Of a DNA stretch of 64,000 bases, positions 53,501-61,044 are shown piece after piece. The notes beneath the pieces were generated by a model. The model was given only the letters and a program-made list of their open reading frames with translations. It was not told the DNA's origin and ran no database searches. The DNA is taken from positions 220,893-284,892 of the forward strand of contig NZ_FUWS01000005.1 in the NCBI RefSeq assembly GCF_900167435.1. The letters run 5' to 3'. This stretch comes from Marinactinospora thermotolerans DSM 45154. GTDB taxonomy: Bacteria; Actinomycetota; Actinomycetes; Streptosporangiales; Streptosporangiaceae. Both the position numbers and the translations under genes were made by a program. The first letter of the stretch is position 1. Every line of letters starts with the position of its first letter.

Positions 53501-55406
53501 TGCGCAACCGCTCCTCGCCCCCGCTCCCCTCGGGAAGGTCGGCGAGGCCGAAGTCGTAGATCCAGCCCCATTCCCGCCGCTGCCCGGAGGAGTCGGGGCG
53601 CCCCAGCCCGTAGGGCCACTCGTCGACGATCTCCAGCCCCATGTGCTCCAGCAGCGGGAGCGCGCGCGACAGCGAGATCGGGGCGCCGGTGCGGTAGACC
53701 TTGCAGCGCCACTCGCCGGGACGGGCCCCCTCGCGCCGGTAGAGCCGCACGGCGATGTCGTCGTCGCCGAGCCGGTCGATGTGGTCGAGGTCGTCCACCG
53801 CGACCTGGGCGGGCACGTCGACCTTGTAGCTCTCGGGCAGCGCGTCGGCGTAGGAGCGCAGGAGCGTGGCGGCGCGGTCGGCGCCGAAACGCGCGGTCAG
53901 CTCCTCGGCGAGGCCGTCGTCCCAGGAACGGGTGGCCCGGACGACCTCGGCCTCCAGCGCGGCGTGGTCGATGTCGGGCAGGGCCCTGCCGCGCTCGGCC
54001 CGCACGACCAGGTAGAGCCGGGCCAGCGGCGCGGAGCTGACCATGACGGCGTGGTCCATGGAGGCGCCTTGGAACGCCTCGGCCAGCACCTGCTGGATGT
54101 CGAGTCGGACCTGGGTGGTGTAGCGGTCCCGGGGCATGTAGACCAGGCAGGAGATGTAACGCCCGTAGACGTCGCGGCGCAGGAAGAGCTTGGTCCCGCG
54201 GCGCTCGCGCAACCGCAGCACGCCCAGCACGATGTCGTAGAGCTCCTCGACCGGGACCTGGAACAGCTCCTCGCGCGGGAAGCCCTCGAGGATCTCGATC
54301 AGGTCCTTGCCGTCGTAGCTGTCGGCGTCGAAGCCCGCCAGGTCCAGCACCTCGGCGAGTTTGCGCTTGAGGATGGGGATCTGGGCGATGCTGGTGGTCA
54401 CGGCGTCGTGGGTGAACAGGCCGAGGAAGCGCCGCTCGCCGATGACGTTGCCCTGGGCGTCGAACTTCTTGACGCCGATGTAGTCGAGGTACTTGGGCCG
54501 GTGGACCGTGGCGCGGGAGTTGGCCTTGGTGAGGACGAGGACGTGCGGCTCCCGGGCGTGGGTGCGGACCTCCGAGGGCAGCGCGGCGAAGCTCTTCGAG
54601 GCCGGGGCGTCCATCCGCAGCAGTCCCAGCCCCGTGCCGGCGACCGGGCTCAGGGCGTCGTTGCCCTGCTCGTCGCGCACCAGGGTGTACTCGCGGTACC
54701 CCATGAAGGTGAAGTGCCGGTCGGCGACCCAGCGCAGGAACTCCGCGCCTTCGTCGACCTCGCGCTCGGTGGGGCCCTCCGCGCTCGACGGGAGCGCGGC
54801 GACCTCGTCGGCGAGCCGCAGGGCGCAGTGACGCATCCGGGCGGAGTCCTCGTCGACGTGACGCACGTCGGCCAGGACGCGCTCCAGGTCGGCGGCGAGC
54901 TGTTCGAGCTGGCCGGGGTCGGTGCGGCGGTCGATCTCGATGCGCATCCACGACTCGGCGAGCGGGGTGAGGGTCGGCTCCTGGGGGTCGATCTCGATGA
55001 GGCGGCCCACGATGTCGCGTTCCACCCGGAGCTGGGGGTGGATGACCAGGTGGACGCCGATACCGTGGCGGGCCAGTTCCATCGTGACGGAGCTGACGAG
55101 GAAGGGGGCGTCGTCGGTGACGATCTCGACCACGGACGGGGCGGCCTCCCCCTCGGGGGTGGTGACCCGCACCTTGGCGCGTCCCTGGGGACGGATCTCG
55201 CCGAGCTCGCGGTGGGCCAGCGCCGGCCCGTAGATGTCGGCGGGACGGCGTTCCTTGAGTTCCTCAGGGGCGACGTGCCGGTAGTACAGCCGGAGGAACC
55301 GCTCGACCTGGTGCACTTCGACGGGTGATCGGCCGGAGAGCTCGGACCACTGCGCGACCGCGTCGCTCAGCAGGTGGTCCCTGACGGCGTCAGACTGCCC
55401 GGACAT
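50556..55406 (-). CDS. NAD-specific glutamate dehydrogenase, large 180-kDa class
   Basis: A protein of about 1,616 residues of the L-180 class, known from Streptomyces clavuligerus. The long N-terminal half holds ACT-like regulatory segments (VVEIVTDDAPFLVSSVTMEL). The catalytic core follows with RTEILGLVKAQTVKNSVIVP, the substrate lysine region GAKGGFVCKN, the nucleotide-binding GIGDMSGDVFGNGMLLS and AFDHRHVFLDPTPD, and WNGGIGTYVKAS. It catabolises glutamate to 2-oxoglutarate. ATG 55406 begins MSGQSDAVRDHLL; the 52 residues before it in the open frame are not conserved-looking. A complex repeat-rich region lies upstream. Confidence 0.94.
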   Translation of the reverse strand: MSGQSDAVRDHLLSDAVAQWSELSGRSPVEVHQVERFLRLYYRHVAPEELKERRPADIYGPALAHRELGEIRPQGRAKVRVTTPEGEAAPSVVEIVTDDAPFLVSSVTMELARHGIGVHLVIHPQLRVERDIVGRLIEIDPQEPTLTPLAESWMRIEIDRRTDPGQLEQLAADLERVLADVRHVDEDSARMRHCALRLADEVAALPSSAEGPTEREVDEGAEFLRWVADRHFTFMGYREYTLVRDEQGNDALSPVAGTGLGLLRMDAPASKSFAALPSEVRTHAREPHVLVLTKANSRATVHRPKYLDYIGVKKFDAQGNVIGERRFLGLFTHDAVTTSIAQIPILKRKLAEVLDLAGFDADSYDGKDLIEILEGFPREELFQVPVEELYDIVLGVLRLRERRGTKLFLRRDVYGRYISCLVYMPRDRYTTQVRLDIQQVLAEAFQGASMDHAVMVSSAPLARLYLVVRAERGRALPDIDHAALEAEVVRATRSWDDGLAEELTARFGADRAATLLRSYADALPESYKVDVPAQVAVDDLDHIDRLGDDDIAVRLYRREGARPGEWRCKVYRTGAPISLSRALPLLEHMGLEIVDEWPYGLGRPDSSGQRREWGWIYDFGLADLPEGSGGEERLRTLFEDAFLAMWDGRVESDRFNALVVRGRLTWRQVTILRAYAKYLRQTGSTFTPAYIAGVLLSNVHVAGLLVRLFESRFTPGLDEGRAERSEAIAEEIRGELDAVASLDHDRILRSFLAAVEATLRTNYFQRDADGREKPYLVYKLDPQRIPDLPAPRPKFEMFVYSPRTEGVHLRFGSVARGGLRWSDRPEDFRTEILGLVKAQTVKNSVIVPNGAKGGFVCKNLPVGGDRDAVQAEVVACYEQFISGLLDVTDNLVDGDVRHPDDVVRYDGDDAYLVVAADKGTATFSDIANRIAAERGFWLGDAFASGGSVGYDHKAMGITARGAWESVKYHFREMGVDVQREDFTVVGIGDMSGDVFGNGMLLSRHIRLVAAFDHRHVFLDPTPDAATSYAERRRLFELPRSSWADYDEKLISAGGGVHPRTAKSIPITPQVREALGIDEGITSLTPSELIRHILRAPVDLLWNGGIGTYVKASTESHAAVGDKTNDPVRVDATELRCKVVGEGGNLGLTQLARIEFALEGGRVNSDFIDNSAGVDTSDHEVNIKILLDREVRAGRLTKEERDELFVGMTDEVARLVLGDNYHQNVVLSASRKQAGGMLHVHARYLRRLERSGHLKRKLEFLPDDKTIAARRSAGQGLTSPEFGTLLAYTKIVLSEEILASDLPGDPFLRGTLTAYFPSALRERFADAMPEHPLAREIITTQVVNDMVNRSGTTFAFRINEETGASAADIARAYLVVSEAFGLRDFWQAVEELGGQIDVDTQLSMLLEARKLTERATRWLLRNRTSMFDLGEEIAFFAEGVRHIVPQLPELLQGRDLASFTERRDRFAARGVPVELAERVAGMVPAYSTFDLVEVARQIDRPLREVAEVYFDLAEQLQLSRLRERIIALPRDDRWNTMARGSIRDDLYAAHAELARDVLASGSSGETPDELRAHWTAQNETAVRRAGQTLSEIWESERFDLSTLSVALRSVRALVAGG

Positions 55407-55638
55407 GTGCGATCTCACTCCCTTGTGAGTCGTCGGGGGTTGGTTGCCTGCCTCGGGAGGTTCCCGGCCAGGCGATACAGATTGTGAAGTTTTGTTAACC
55501 CGGATGTGAAGCCGGGATACGGGGAAGGACGGCCCGGCTCGCACACCAGGACCCATGCACACAGGTCAAGGCGCGAAACGGAAGGACTTCTTTGTCCGAT
55601 CCATGCCCGCGCCTAGGCTACTGCGTTTCACAACTTGC
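55407..55638. promoter_or_regulatory. Upstream region of the glutamate dehydrogenase gene
   Basis: This part of the 500-bp gap is relatively AT-rich. TGTGAAG occurs twice, 23 bp apart (about 55484 and 55507), flanking TTTTGTTAACCC. On the minus strand TTAACA could be a -35 and TATCGC a -10 with a short 15-bp spacer. No firm promoter call. Confidence 0.35.
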
Positions 55639-55691
55639 AACAGCGTTCAACGCTGTTAACAGTAGGTTTCGCCCGTTAGCAGTTTGTTTCG
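55639..55691. promoter_or_regulatory. Palindrome plus direct repeats, probable regulator-binding cluster
   Basis: AACAGCGTT-C-AACGCTGTT (55639-55657) is a perfect palindrome. Overlapping its end, GTTAACAGTAGGTTTCG (55655-55671) is repeated with three changes as GTTAGCAGTTTGTTTCG (55675-55691), a 20-bp period equal to about two helical turns. The arrangement suggests cooperative protein binding. The remaining stretch to 55913 shows nothing else. Confidence 0.65.
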
Positions 55692-55913
55692 TGGGAACGT
55701 CCGACCTCCACCCGTGGCGGCCCGTGTGCGGGGCGTCACCGGGTTCCCCTGTCCGCTTCCGGACATGAGTCCCCTCCCCGTCTCCTTAACCGCAAAACGT
55801 GACACTACGTCGGATTTAGGGCGTTGGCCAGTCCCGCTACGGTCTTCCGTCCTCTTCCTACCCGAGCGCGCCCCCGTCCCGTGGGATTCCCACACGATCG
55901 ACCTTGTGCGGCC

Positions 55914-56675
55914 TCACGCCCGCCCGGCGCCCGAGGTGACCTCCTCGACCGCCGCGACCAGCGCCCGCGGGTCGGTGAGGTCGGGCAGGACCCGGCGCGC
56001 GCCCGCCGCGCGCAGCTGCGTCTCCGTCGCCGACCCGCTCACGACCGCGATGGGGGCCGCACGGCCGATGCAGGCCGCCTCGACATCGCGCACCGACTCG
56101 GTGATGTAGACCGTGCTCGCCTCGGGGAAGGACCTGCCGTAGGCCTCCTCCGCGCGCATCCGGGTGAACTGGATCAGGCTCGCCTTGGGATAGTGCTCGG
56201 ATCCGAACCCCCCGATGGCGAGGTCGAGATAACCGTCCAGGCCGAAGGCGGCCAGTTTCGCCATCGCCCCGGACATGATCGAGCCCGTCACGACGCTCTG
56301 TACCGTGTCGGCCATCCGGGCGACGGCGGCCAACGCCTCCTGCGCGCCGGGCAGGGCGCGTCCGTTCGCCACCATCTCCTCACGACGCCGGGCGAAGGCC
56401 GTCCCCAGGGCCTCGGTGAAGGCCGGGAGCAGGTCGACCGCCTGCTCGGAGTCGATGTCGTTGCGGGCGAGGAACTCGAAGAAGATCTCCGAATCGGTCC
56501 GTCCCGCGGTCTGCGCCAGGTAGACCAGCGGCTGGCCCGTGACCTTCTCGAACGCCTCGGCGTAGGCCGCGCGCGTGACGCGGGCGACGTCGACGAGGGT
56601 GAAGTCGATGTTCCACAACACCAGGCGGCTGATGGGGGGCTCCTCGGGAAGGGGACCTGCGTGTTCGGTGCCCAT
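55914..56675 (-). CDS. HAD-superfamily protein with altered motif I
   Basis: A 253-residue protein with a HAD fold: motif I LVLWNIDFTLVD (about 18-29), motif II in VVTGSI, and the later YPKASLIQF (motif III Lys) and VYITESVRDVEAA (motif IV region). The first Asp of the DxD nucleophile pair is Asn here (codon AAC), and motif IV has ITES in place of the usual GDS/DD. Both changes argue against normal phosphatase turnover; the protein may bind a phosphate ligand or be inactive. ATG 56675. It is the last gene of the leftward group that includes DUF6912 (220 bp away, with a hairpin between). Confidence 0.8.
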   Translation of the reverse strand: MGTEHAGPLPEEPPISRLVLWNIDFTLVDVARVTRAAYAEAFEKVTGQPLVYLAQTAGRTDSEIFFEFLARNDIDSEQAVDLLPAFTEALGTAFARRREEMVANGRALPGAQEALAAVARMADTVQSVVTGSIMSGAMAKLAAFGLDGYLDLAIGGFGSEHYPKASLIQFTRMRAEEAYGRSFPEASTVYITESVRDVEAACIGRAAPIAVVSGSATETQLRAAGARRVLPDLTDPRALVAAVEEVTSGAGRA

Positions 56676-56819
56676 TGTGCCGCACGACGGCCCCGCTGGG
56701 GGTTCCCTATCCGGTCCGATCCGGTCGCAACGCCGGTGCCGCAGGGGTTTTCGGGGGTTCTCCCCGTGCCGCCGACCGCCCCGCTCCGGCCCTCGGGTCC
56801 GCTGGGACGCGCCGGTGGC

Positions 56820-56895
56820 CGGTGAGGGGCGCGGGGGAACTCCCTGCTCCGGCGCCCTGCGGGCGCAGAGCGTCCCCCGCGCGCCCCTCAGCCGG
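56820..56895 (-). terminator. Large imperfect hairpin after the DUF6912 gene
   Basis: GGTGAGGGGCGCGGGGGAAC at about 56819-56838 pairs imperfectly with GTCCCCCGCGCGCCCCTCAG at about 56872-56891, with a nested GCGCCC-TGC-GGGCGC stem inside. It directly follows the stop codon of the DUF6912 gene on the minus strand. Confidence 0.6.
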
Positions 56896-56896
56896 T

Positions 56897-57352
56897 TCAC
56901 CCCACCAGGTACCTCAGCTCCTGGGTGGCGTACCACATGAGCTCGTGTTCGTCGGCGTGGCCGGCTTCGGGCTCGGCGAGCGCGGCGGCGATGTCCTCGG
57001 CGGCCTCGGCGTCGTCGACATGGGCCGAGACGACCCGCTTGAGCGGGACGCCGCCGTCCACCTCGACCCCGGCCGGTCCGTCGGAGGCGGTCGGCCGGAG
57101 GACGCCGTCGGGGACCTCCGCGGCGATGACGACCCGACGGCGCGGGGCTGTCGGGTCCGCGGCGAGCAGTCGCAACGAGGCGTCGGCCGCCGCTCCCATC
57201 GCCATGTACTCCAGCTCCTCGTCGTCGTGCCCGTCGTGGCGGCGGCGCAGCGTGTCGGTCACCGCGTAGGCGATGAGCGGCGCGCCGCGCACCTCTCCGT
57301 CGGCCAGGACCACGGCGAGGGCGGACAGGGTGCTCGGCAGGTAGATGCGCAT
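56897..57352 (-). CDS. DUF6912 family protein
   Basis: A 151-residue protein of unknown function. It begins MRIYLPSTLSALAVVLADGE and ends ELMWYATQELRYLV, both characteristic of this actinobacterial family (MRVYLPAT.. start, WYA.QE....L end). A middle segment RRRVVIAAEVPDGVLRP and the acidic HVDDAEAAEDIAAAL are also typical. It is soluble, with no catalytic motif in view. ATG 57352 is chosen; the 14 residues above it are not conserved-looking. It follows the HAD hydrolase at 57437-58093 on the same strand by 84 bp. Confidence 0.8.
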   Translation of the reverse strand: MRIYLPSTLSALAVVLADGEVRGAPLIAYAVTDTLRRRHDGHDDEELEYMAMGAAADASLRLLAADPTAPRRRVVIAAEVPDGVLRPTASDGPAGVEVDGGVPLKRVVSAHVDDAEAAEDIAAALAEPEAGHADEHELMWYATQELRYLVG

Positions 57353-57436
57353 CGTTGGTCTCGTCATTTCGGCCGGTCGGATGGACGGTGGCACCAGTCT
57401 CCCAAACCTCGGCCGGCACCGTGCGCCGCGTGCGGG

Positions 57437-58093
57437 TCAGACCATGACGTCGAGCCGGACGCCGCAGGCCTCCTCCAGGCGGACCCGGGTCTCCTCGGGG
57501 TCGCGGTGCAAGATGCCGAGCATGCCCAGCTCCCTGGCCGCCTCGACGTTGCGCTCGACGTCGTCGACGAACACGCACTCCCGCGCGCTCAGGCCGACCA
57601 GGCCGAGGGCGTGGGCGAAGATCTCCGGCTCGGGCTTGCGCATGCCGACCTCACCCGAGATGACCACCGCGTCGAAGGTGTCGACGAACATCTCGCGCGG
57701 ATAGCCGTTGCCCCAGGAGTTGGACAGCAGGCACGTGCGCACGCCCTGGCCGCGCGCCTGCCGCAGGGCCGCGTACATCGACTCCACCGGGAGGAAGCCG
57801 GCGAACATCCGCTCGATCAGCCCCTCGGCGGGGACCGCGCCGCCGTCGACCAGGCGCAGCTCGGCGGCGAGCCTGCGCTCGAACTCCGTCGTCTCGACCT
57901 CGCCCCGCTCCAGCGCGTGGACCGGGCTGACGGCGCCTCCCGCGTAGGCCTCCTGGAGCCAGCCGCGCATGACGCGGCGGTAGTGCTCGTGGTCGATCCC
58001 GTCGGCGGCCAGCCAGGCGTCGATCGTCTCGGGCAGCGGAGAGGTGAGCACGCCACCCCAGTCGGTGATGATGCCGCGGCGCGCGATGGTCAT
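57437..58093 (-). CDS. HAD-IA family hydrolase
   Basis: A 218-residue phosphatase-type HAD protein. Motif I is GIITDWGGVLTSPL (nucleophile Asp; the second acid is Gly, as in the epoxide-hydrolase N-terminal group), motif II LLSNSWG, motif III Lys in GMRKPEPEIF and motif IV FVDDVERNVEAARELGM. The helical cap lies between residues 18 and 85. ATG 58093 has a GGAGG site 7 nt upstream; the longer frame is rejected. It is divergent from the acyl-CoA dehydrogenase. Unlike the HAD protein at 55914, its catalytic residues are intact. Confidence 0.87.
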   Translation of the reverse strand: MTIARRGIITDWGGVLTSPLPETIDAWLAADGIDHEHYRRVMRGWLQEAYAGGAVSPVHALERGEVETTEFERRLAAELRLVDGGAVPAEGLIERMFAGFLPVESMYAALRQARGQGVRTCLLSNSWGNGYPREMFVDTFDAVVISGEVGMRKPEPEIFAHALGLVGLSARECVFVDDVERNVEAARELGMLGILHRDPEETRVRLEEACGVRLDVMV

Positions 58094-58252
58094 CCGGTCG
58101 CCTCCGTTCACTCGGGAATGGGACTCCAGCGGGTCCCGCCCCCACCAGGACGGTCCGCCCCGCGCGGACCACCGCGCCGGGGGATGAGTTTTCCCCGGCC
58201 GCCGGGGATCGAATCCTCGGGGATCCCCGTCCGGCGTCCGCCATCCAACGGT

Positions 58253-58279
58253 ACCGACCGGTCGGTCTGGTGGCATACT
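58253..58279 (+). promoter_or_regulatory. Palindromic operator and -10 of the acyl-CoA dehydrogenase gene
   Basis: ACCGACCGGTCGGT (58253-58266) is a perfect 14-bp palindrome of a type often bound by TetR-family regulators of lipid catabolism. CATACT (58274-58279) follows as a -10, 7 nt before the ATG at 58287, so the mRNA is probably leaderless and the palindrome overlaps the core promoter. Confidence 0.65.
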
Positions 58280-58286
58280 CGGCGGT

Positions 58287-59486
58287 ATGGACTTCGAACT
58301 CAGTTCCACGGCGCGCGCCTACCTGGACAACCTCCACGAGTTCATGGACGAGCACGTCTATCCAGCCGAGCCCGTCTACCACCGCTGGCGGGCCGAGGCC
58401 GGCCGCGACGACCACACCCTTCCGCCGATCATGGAGGACCTCAAGGCCGAGGCCCGCCGGCGCGGCCTGTGGAACCTCTTCCTCCCCGACGTGAGCGGCC
58501 TCAGCGTCACCGACTACGCCCCCCTCGCCGAGCTCACCGGCCGCTCCCCCCTCCTGGCCCCGCAGGCGCTGAACTGCTCGGCGCCCGACACCGGGAACAT
58601 GGAGGTGCTGCACATGTTCGGCACCCCCGAGCAGCAGGAACGCTGGCTGACCCCCTTGCTGGAGGGGCGCATCCGGTCGGCGTTCGCGATGACCGAGCCC
58701 GACGTCGCCTCGTCCGACGCCACCAACATCTCCACCTCCATCACCCGCGACGGCGACGACTACGTGATCAACGGCCGCAAGTGGTGGATCAGCGGTGCGG
58801 CGGACCCCCGCTGTGCCGTGTTCATCGTCATGGGCAAGACCGACCCCGATGCCCCGACGCACCGCCAGCAGTCGATGATCATCGTCCCGCGCGACACCCC
58901 GGGCCTGGAGATCGTGCGCGCCCTGCCGGTCTTCGGCTATCAGGACCAGGAGGGCCACTGCGAACTGCGCTTCACCGACGTCCGGGTTCCGGCGACAAAC
59001 CTGGTGGCCGGCGAGGGGGACGGCTTCATGATCGCCCAGGCCCGGCTGGGCCCCGGACGGATCCACCACTGCATGCGCGCGATCGGCATGGCCGAGCGCG
59101 CCTTGGAACTGATGGTGCGCCGCGCGCGCGAGCGGGTCGCCTTCGGACGCCCTCTGGCCGATCAGGGCGTGGTGCAACAGCAGATCGCGGAGTCGCGCCT
59201 GGCGATCGAGCAGGCCCGCCTCCTCGTACTGAAGACGGCCTGGCTGATCGATAACCGCGGCACCAAGGAGGCCCGGACCGAGATCTCCGCGATCAAGGTG
59301 GCGGCACCGCGCGTGGCGGTGGAGGTACTGGACCGCGCCATCCAGGTGCACGGTGGAGCGGGGGTCAGCGACGACTTCCCCCTCGCGGAGATGTACGCGC
59401 ACGCGCGCGCCATGCGCATCTTCGACGGCCCCGACGAGGTGCACCTGCGCTCCCTCGCCCGGCAGGAGATCAAGCGGCACGGTTGA
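58287..59486 (+). CDS. Acyl-CoA dehydrogenase
   Basis: A 399-residue flavoprotein that oxidises acyl-CoA thioesters. [17 protein letters not shown] is the FAD/substrate signature, [20 protein letters not shown] the beta domain, [20 protein letters not shown] and [20 protein letters not shown] the C-terminal signature. A Glu at the FadE catalytic place is plausible in FDGPDEVH. The layout matches the ACAD11/FadE-like group with broad substrates. ATG 58287 lies 7 nt after a -10 element without a ribosome site, so translation is likely leaderless. A perfect palindrome upstream points to TetR control. Confidence 0.92.
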   Translation: MDFELSSTARAYLDNLHEFMDEHVYPAEPVYHRWRAEAGRDDHTLPPIMEDLKAEARRRGLWNLFLPDVSGLSVTDYAPLAELTGRSPLLAPQALNCSAPDTGNMEVLHMFGTPEQQERWLTPLLEGRIRSAFAMTEPDVASSDATNISTSITRDGDDYVINGRKWWISGAADPRCAVFIVMGKTDPDAPTHRQQSMIIVPRDTPGLEIVRALPVFGYQDQEGHCELRFTDVRVPATNLVAGEGDGFMIAQARLGPGRIHHCMRAIGMAERALELMVRRARERVAFGRPLADQGVVQQQIAESRLAIEQARLLVLKTAWLIDNRGTKEARTEISAIKVAAPRVAVEVLDRAIQVHGGAGVSDDFPLAEMYAHARAMRIFDGPDEVHLRSLARQEIKRHG

Positions 59487-59577
59487 GCCGCCGTGTCGGA
59501 ACGGTCGAGGGCGCTCGCGGGACGACCGCGGGTGCCCTCGCTCTTTCCCGCCTTACCCCCCGGAACAGGACATATGG

Positions 59578-59599
59578 TATAAGAACGAAAACGGTTTTC
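59578..59599 (+). promoter_or_regulatory. Zur box over the aztD promoter
   Basis: TATAAG (59578-59583) is a good -10. GAAAAC-G-GTTTTC (59587-59599), a perfect 13-bp palindrome extended to ACGAAAACGGTTTTCATTT, matches the zinc-uptake-regulator box of actinobacteria and covers the expected transcription start. Zinc-loaded Zur should repress this promoter. Confidence 0.8.
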
Positions 59600-59617
59600 A
59601 TTTGTCGAAGGAGTGCC

Positions 59618-60991
59618 ATGCGCAGGTCAGCGCTTGCCGCACCCCTTGTTCTCCCCCTGGTGATGCTGGCGAGCGCATGCGGAACCGAGGAGAGCGAAGG
59701 GAACAACGGACCCGACCCCAGCCCCTCGCCCGCGGCCGGCTGGGAGGCGCGCGAGGCGTCCCACGGCGCGGCCCTGCCCCGCCTGGTCGTCTCCGCCGCC
59801 GACAGCGGCGCGGTGCACGTCATCGACGTCGCCTCCGGCGAGACCGCGGGAAGCGTCGAGGCCACCGGCCCCGCCCTGCTGTCCGCCGCGAGCCCCAGCG
59901 GCGGACAGGTGTTCCTCGTCCAGACCGGCGACGACACCGTGCAGCTCCTCGACGCGGGGATCCGCTACACCGCGCACGGCGACCACGCCGACCCCGACCA
60001 CGTCGAACCCGCCCTGGTCGAGGGCGCGATCGAGGTTCCCGAACCCTCACACGCCCTCGTCCACGGCGACCACGCCGCCGTGTTCGCCGACGGCGACGGG
60101 TCGGTCTCCCTCGTCAACGTCGGCGACGAGGCGCCCGACGAACTCGCCGCCGAGGCCACCACACCGTCCGGCACGGCCCACCAGGGTGTCGCCATCCCCC
60201 TTGGACACGACATCGTGGCCAGCCGCGCCGACTCCTCCGGCGAGGTGACCGGTGTCCAGGTCCTCACCGAGGACGGCGACGTCGAGGCCGAGTTCGACGA
60301 CTGTCCCGACCTGCGCGGCGCCTTCGCCCCCGACTCCGAGACCGCGCTGTTCGGCTGCTCCGACGGGGTGCTGAAGGTCCACTCCCACGACGGGACGTGG
60401 GAGGCCACCAAGATCGACGCCCCCGAGGGCGGCGGCGAGGACGCGCGGGTCACCATGCTGGCCGGCGCCCCCGGCGCCGAGCAGGTCCTCGGCTCCTACT
60501 CCGACGGCCAGGTGGCGGTGATCGACACCGCGGCCGAGGAGATCTCCCCGCTCGACCTGCCCGCCGACTTCGTGACACTGGCCTGGGACCCGTTCTGGGA
60601 ACAGGGCCTCGTTCTCACCTCCGACGGCTCCCTGCACGCCGTCGACCCCGCCAACGGCGAGATCACCCACTCCACGCGGGCCACCGGGGAGGTGGGCGAC
60701 GCGACCGAGGACGGCGGGCGGGCCGCCGTGGTCGCCGGGGAGAACTACGCCTACGTCGTCAACCCGACCACCCGTGAACTGGCCGAGGTGTCGGTGGGCG
60801 GCGACGGGCTCGCCCTCGAACGCGCGATGACGCTGGACTTCACACCGCGCGACCTCGCCATCGTCGGCCTGGCCGAACTCGGCGGCCACGAGGAGCACGA
60901 GCACACGCACGAGGAGGGGCACGACCACTCCGCAGACTCCGGCGAGGGCCACGACCACGCCCACGACGAGGAACACGACCACGCGCACTGA
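59618..60991 (+). CDS. AztD-like zinc metallochaperone lipoprotein
   Basis: A 457-residue exported protein. Signal peptide with lipobox LASAC (Cys 21). The body is a seven-bladed beta-propeller-like repeat region (units such as AGSVEATGPALLSAASPSGG and EQVLGSYSDGQVAVIDTA), and His clusters lie in TAHGDHADPDHVEP. The C-terminus is a His/Asp/Glu-rich tail (GHDHAHDEEHDHAH). This is the make-up of AztD, which passes zinc to the solute-binding protein AztC of an ABC importer. AAGGAG sits before ATG 59618. The Zur box upstream supports a role in zinc scarcity. No aztA, aztB or aztC is next to it, so its partner must be elsewhere. Confidence 0.85.
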   Translation: MRRSALAAPLVLPLVMLASACGTEESEGNNGPDPSPSPAAGWEAREASHGAALPRLVVSAADSGAVHVIDVASGETAGSVEATGPALLSAASPSGGQVFLVQTGDDTVQLLDAGIRYTAHGDHADPDHVEPALVEGAIEVPEPSHALVHGDHAAVFADGDGSVSLVNVGDEAPDELAAEATTPSGTAHQGVAIPLGHDIVASRADSSGEVTGVQVLTEDGDVEAEFDDCPDLRGAFAPDSETALFGCSDGVLKVHSHDGTWEATKIDAPEGGGEDARVTMLAGAPGAEQVLGSYSDGQVAVIDTAAEEISPLDLPADFVTLAWDPFWEQGLVLTSDGSLHAVDPANGEITHSTRATGEVGDATEDGGRAAVVAGENYAYVVNPTTRELAEVSVGGDGLALERAMTLDFTPRDLAIVGLAELGGHEEHEHTHEEGHDHSADSGEGHDHAHDEEHDHAH

Positions 60992-61005
60992 CCGACGCGC
61001 GTGGT

Positions 61006-61039
61006 GACCGCGGGCCGCGCAGGGGCGCGGCCCGCGGTC
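61006..61039. terminator. Bidirectional terminator
   Basis: GACCGCGGGCCGCGC (61006-61020) pairs perfectly with GCGCGGCCCGCGGTC (61025-61039) around AGGG, between the convergent AztD-like and GH3 genes. Confidence 0.85.
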
Positions 61040-61044
61040 GCGGC

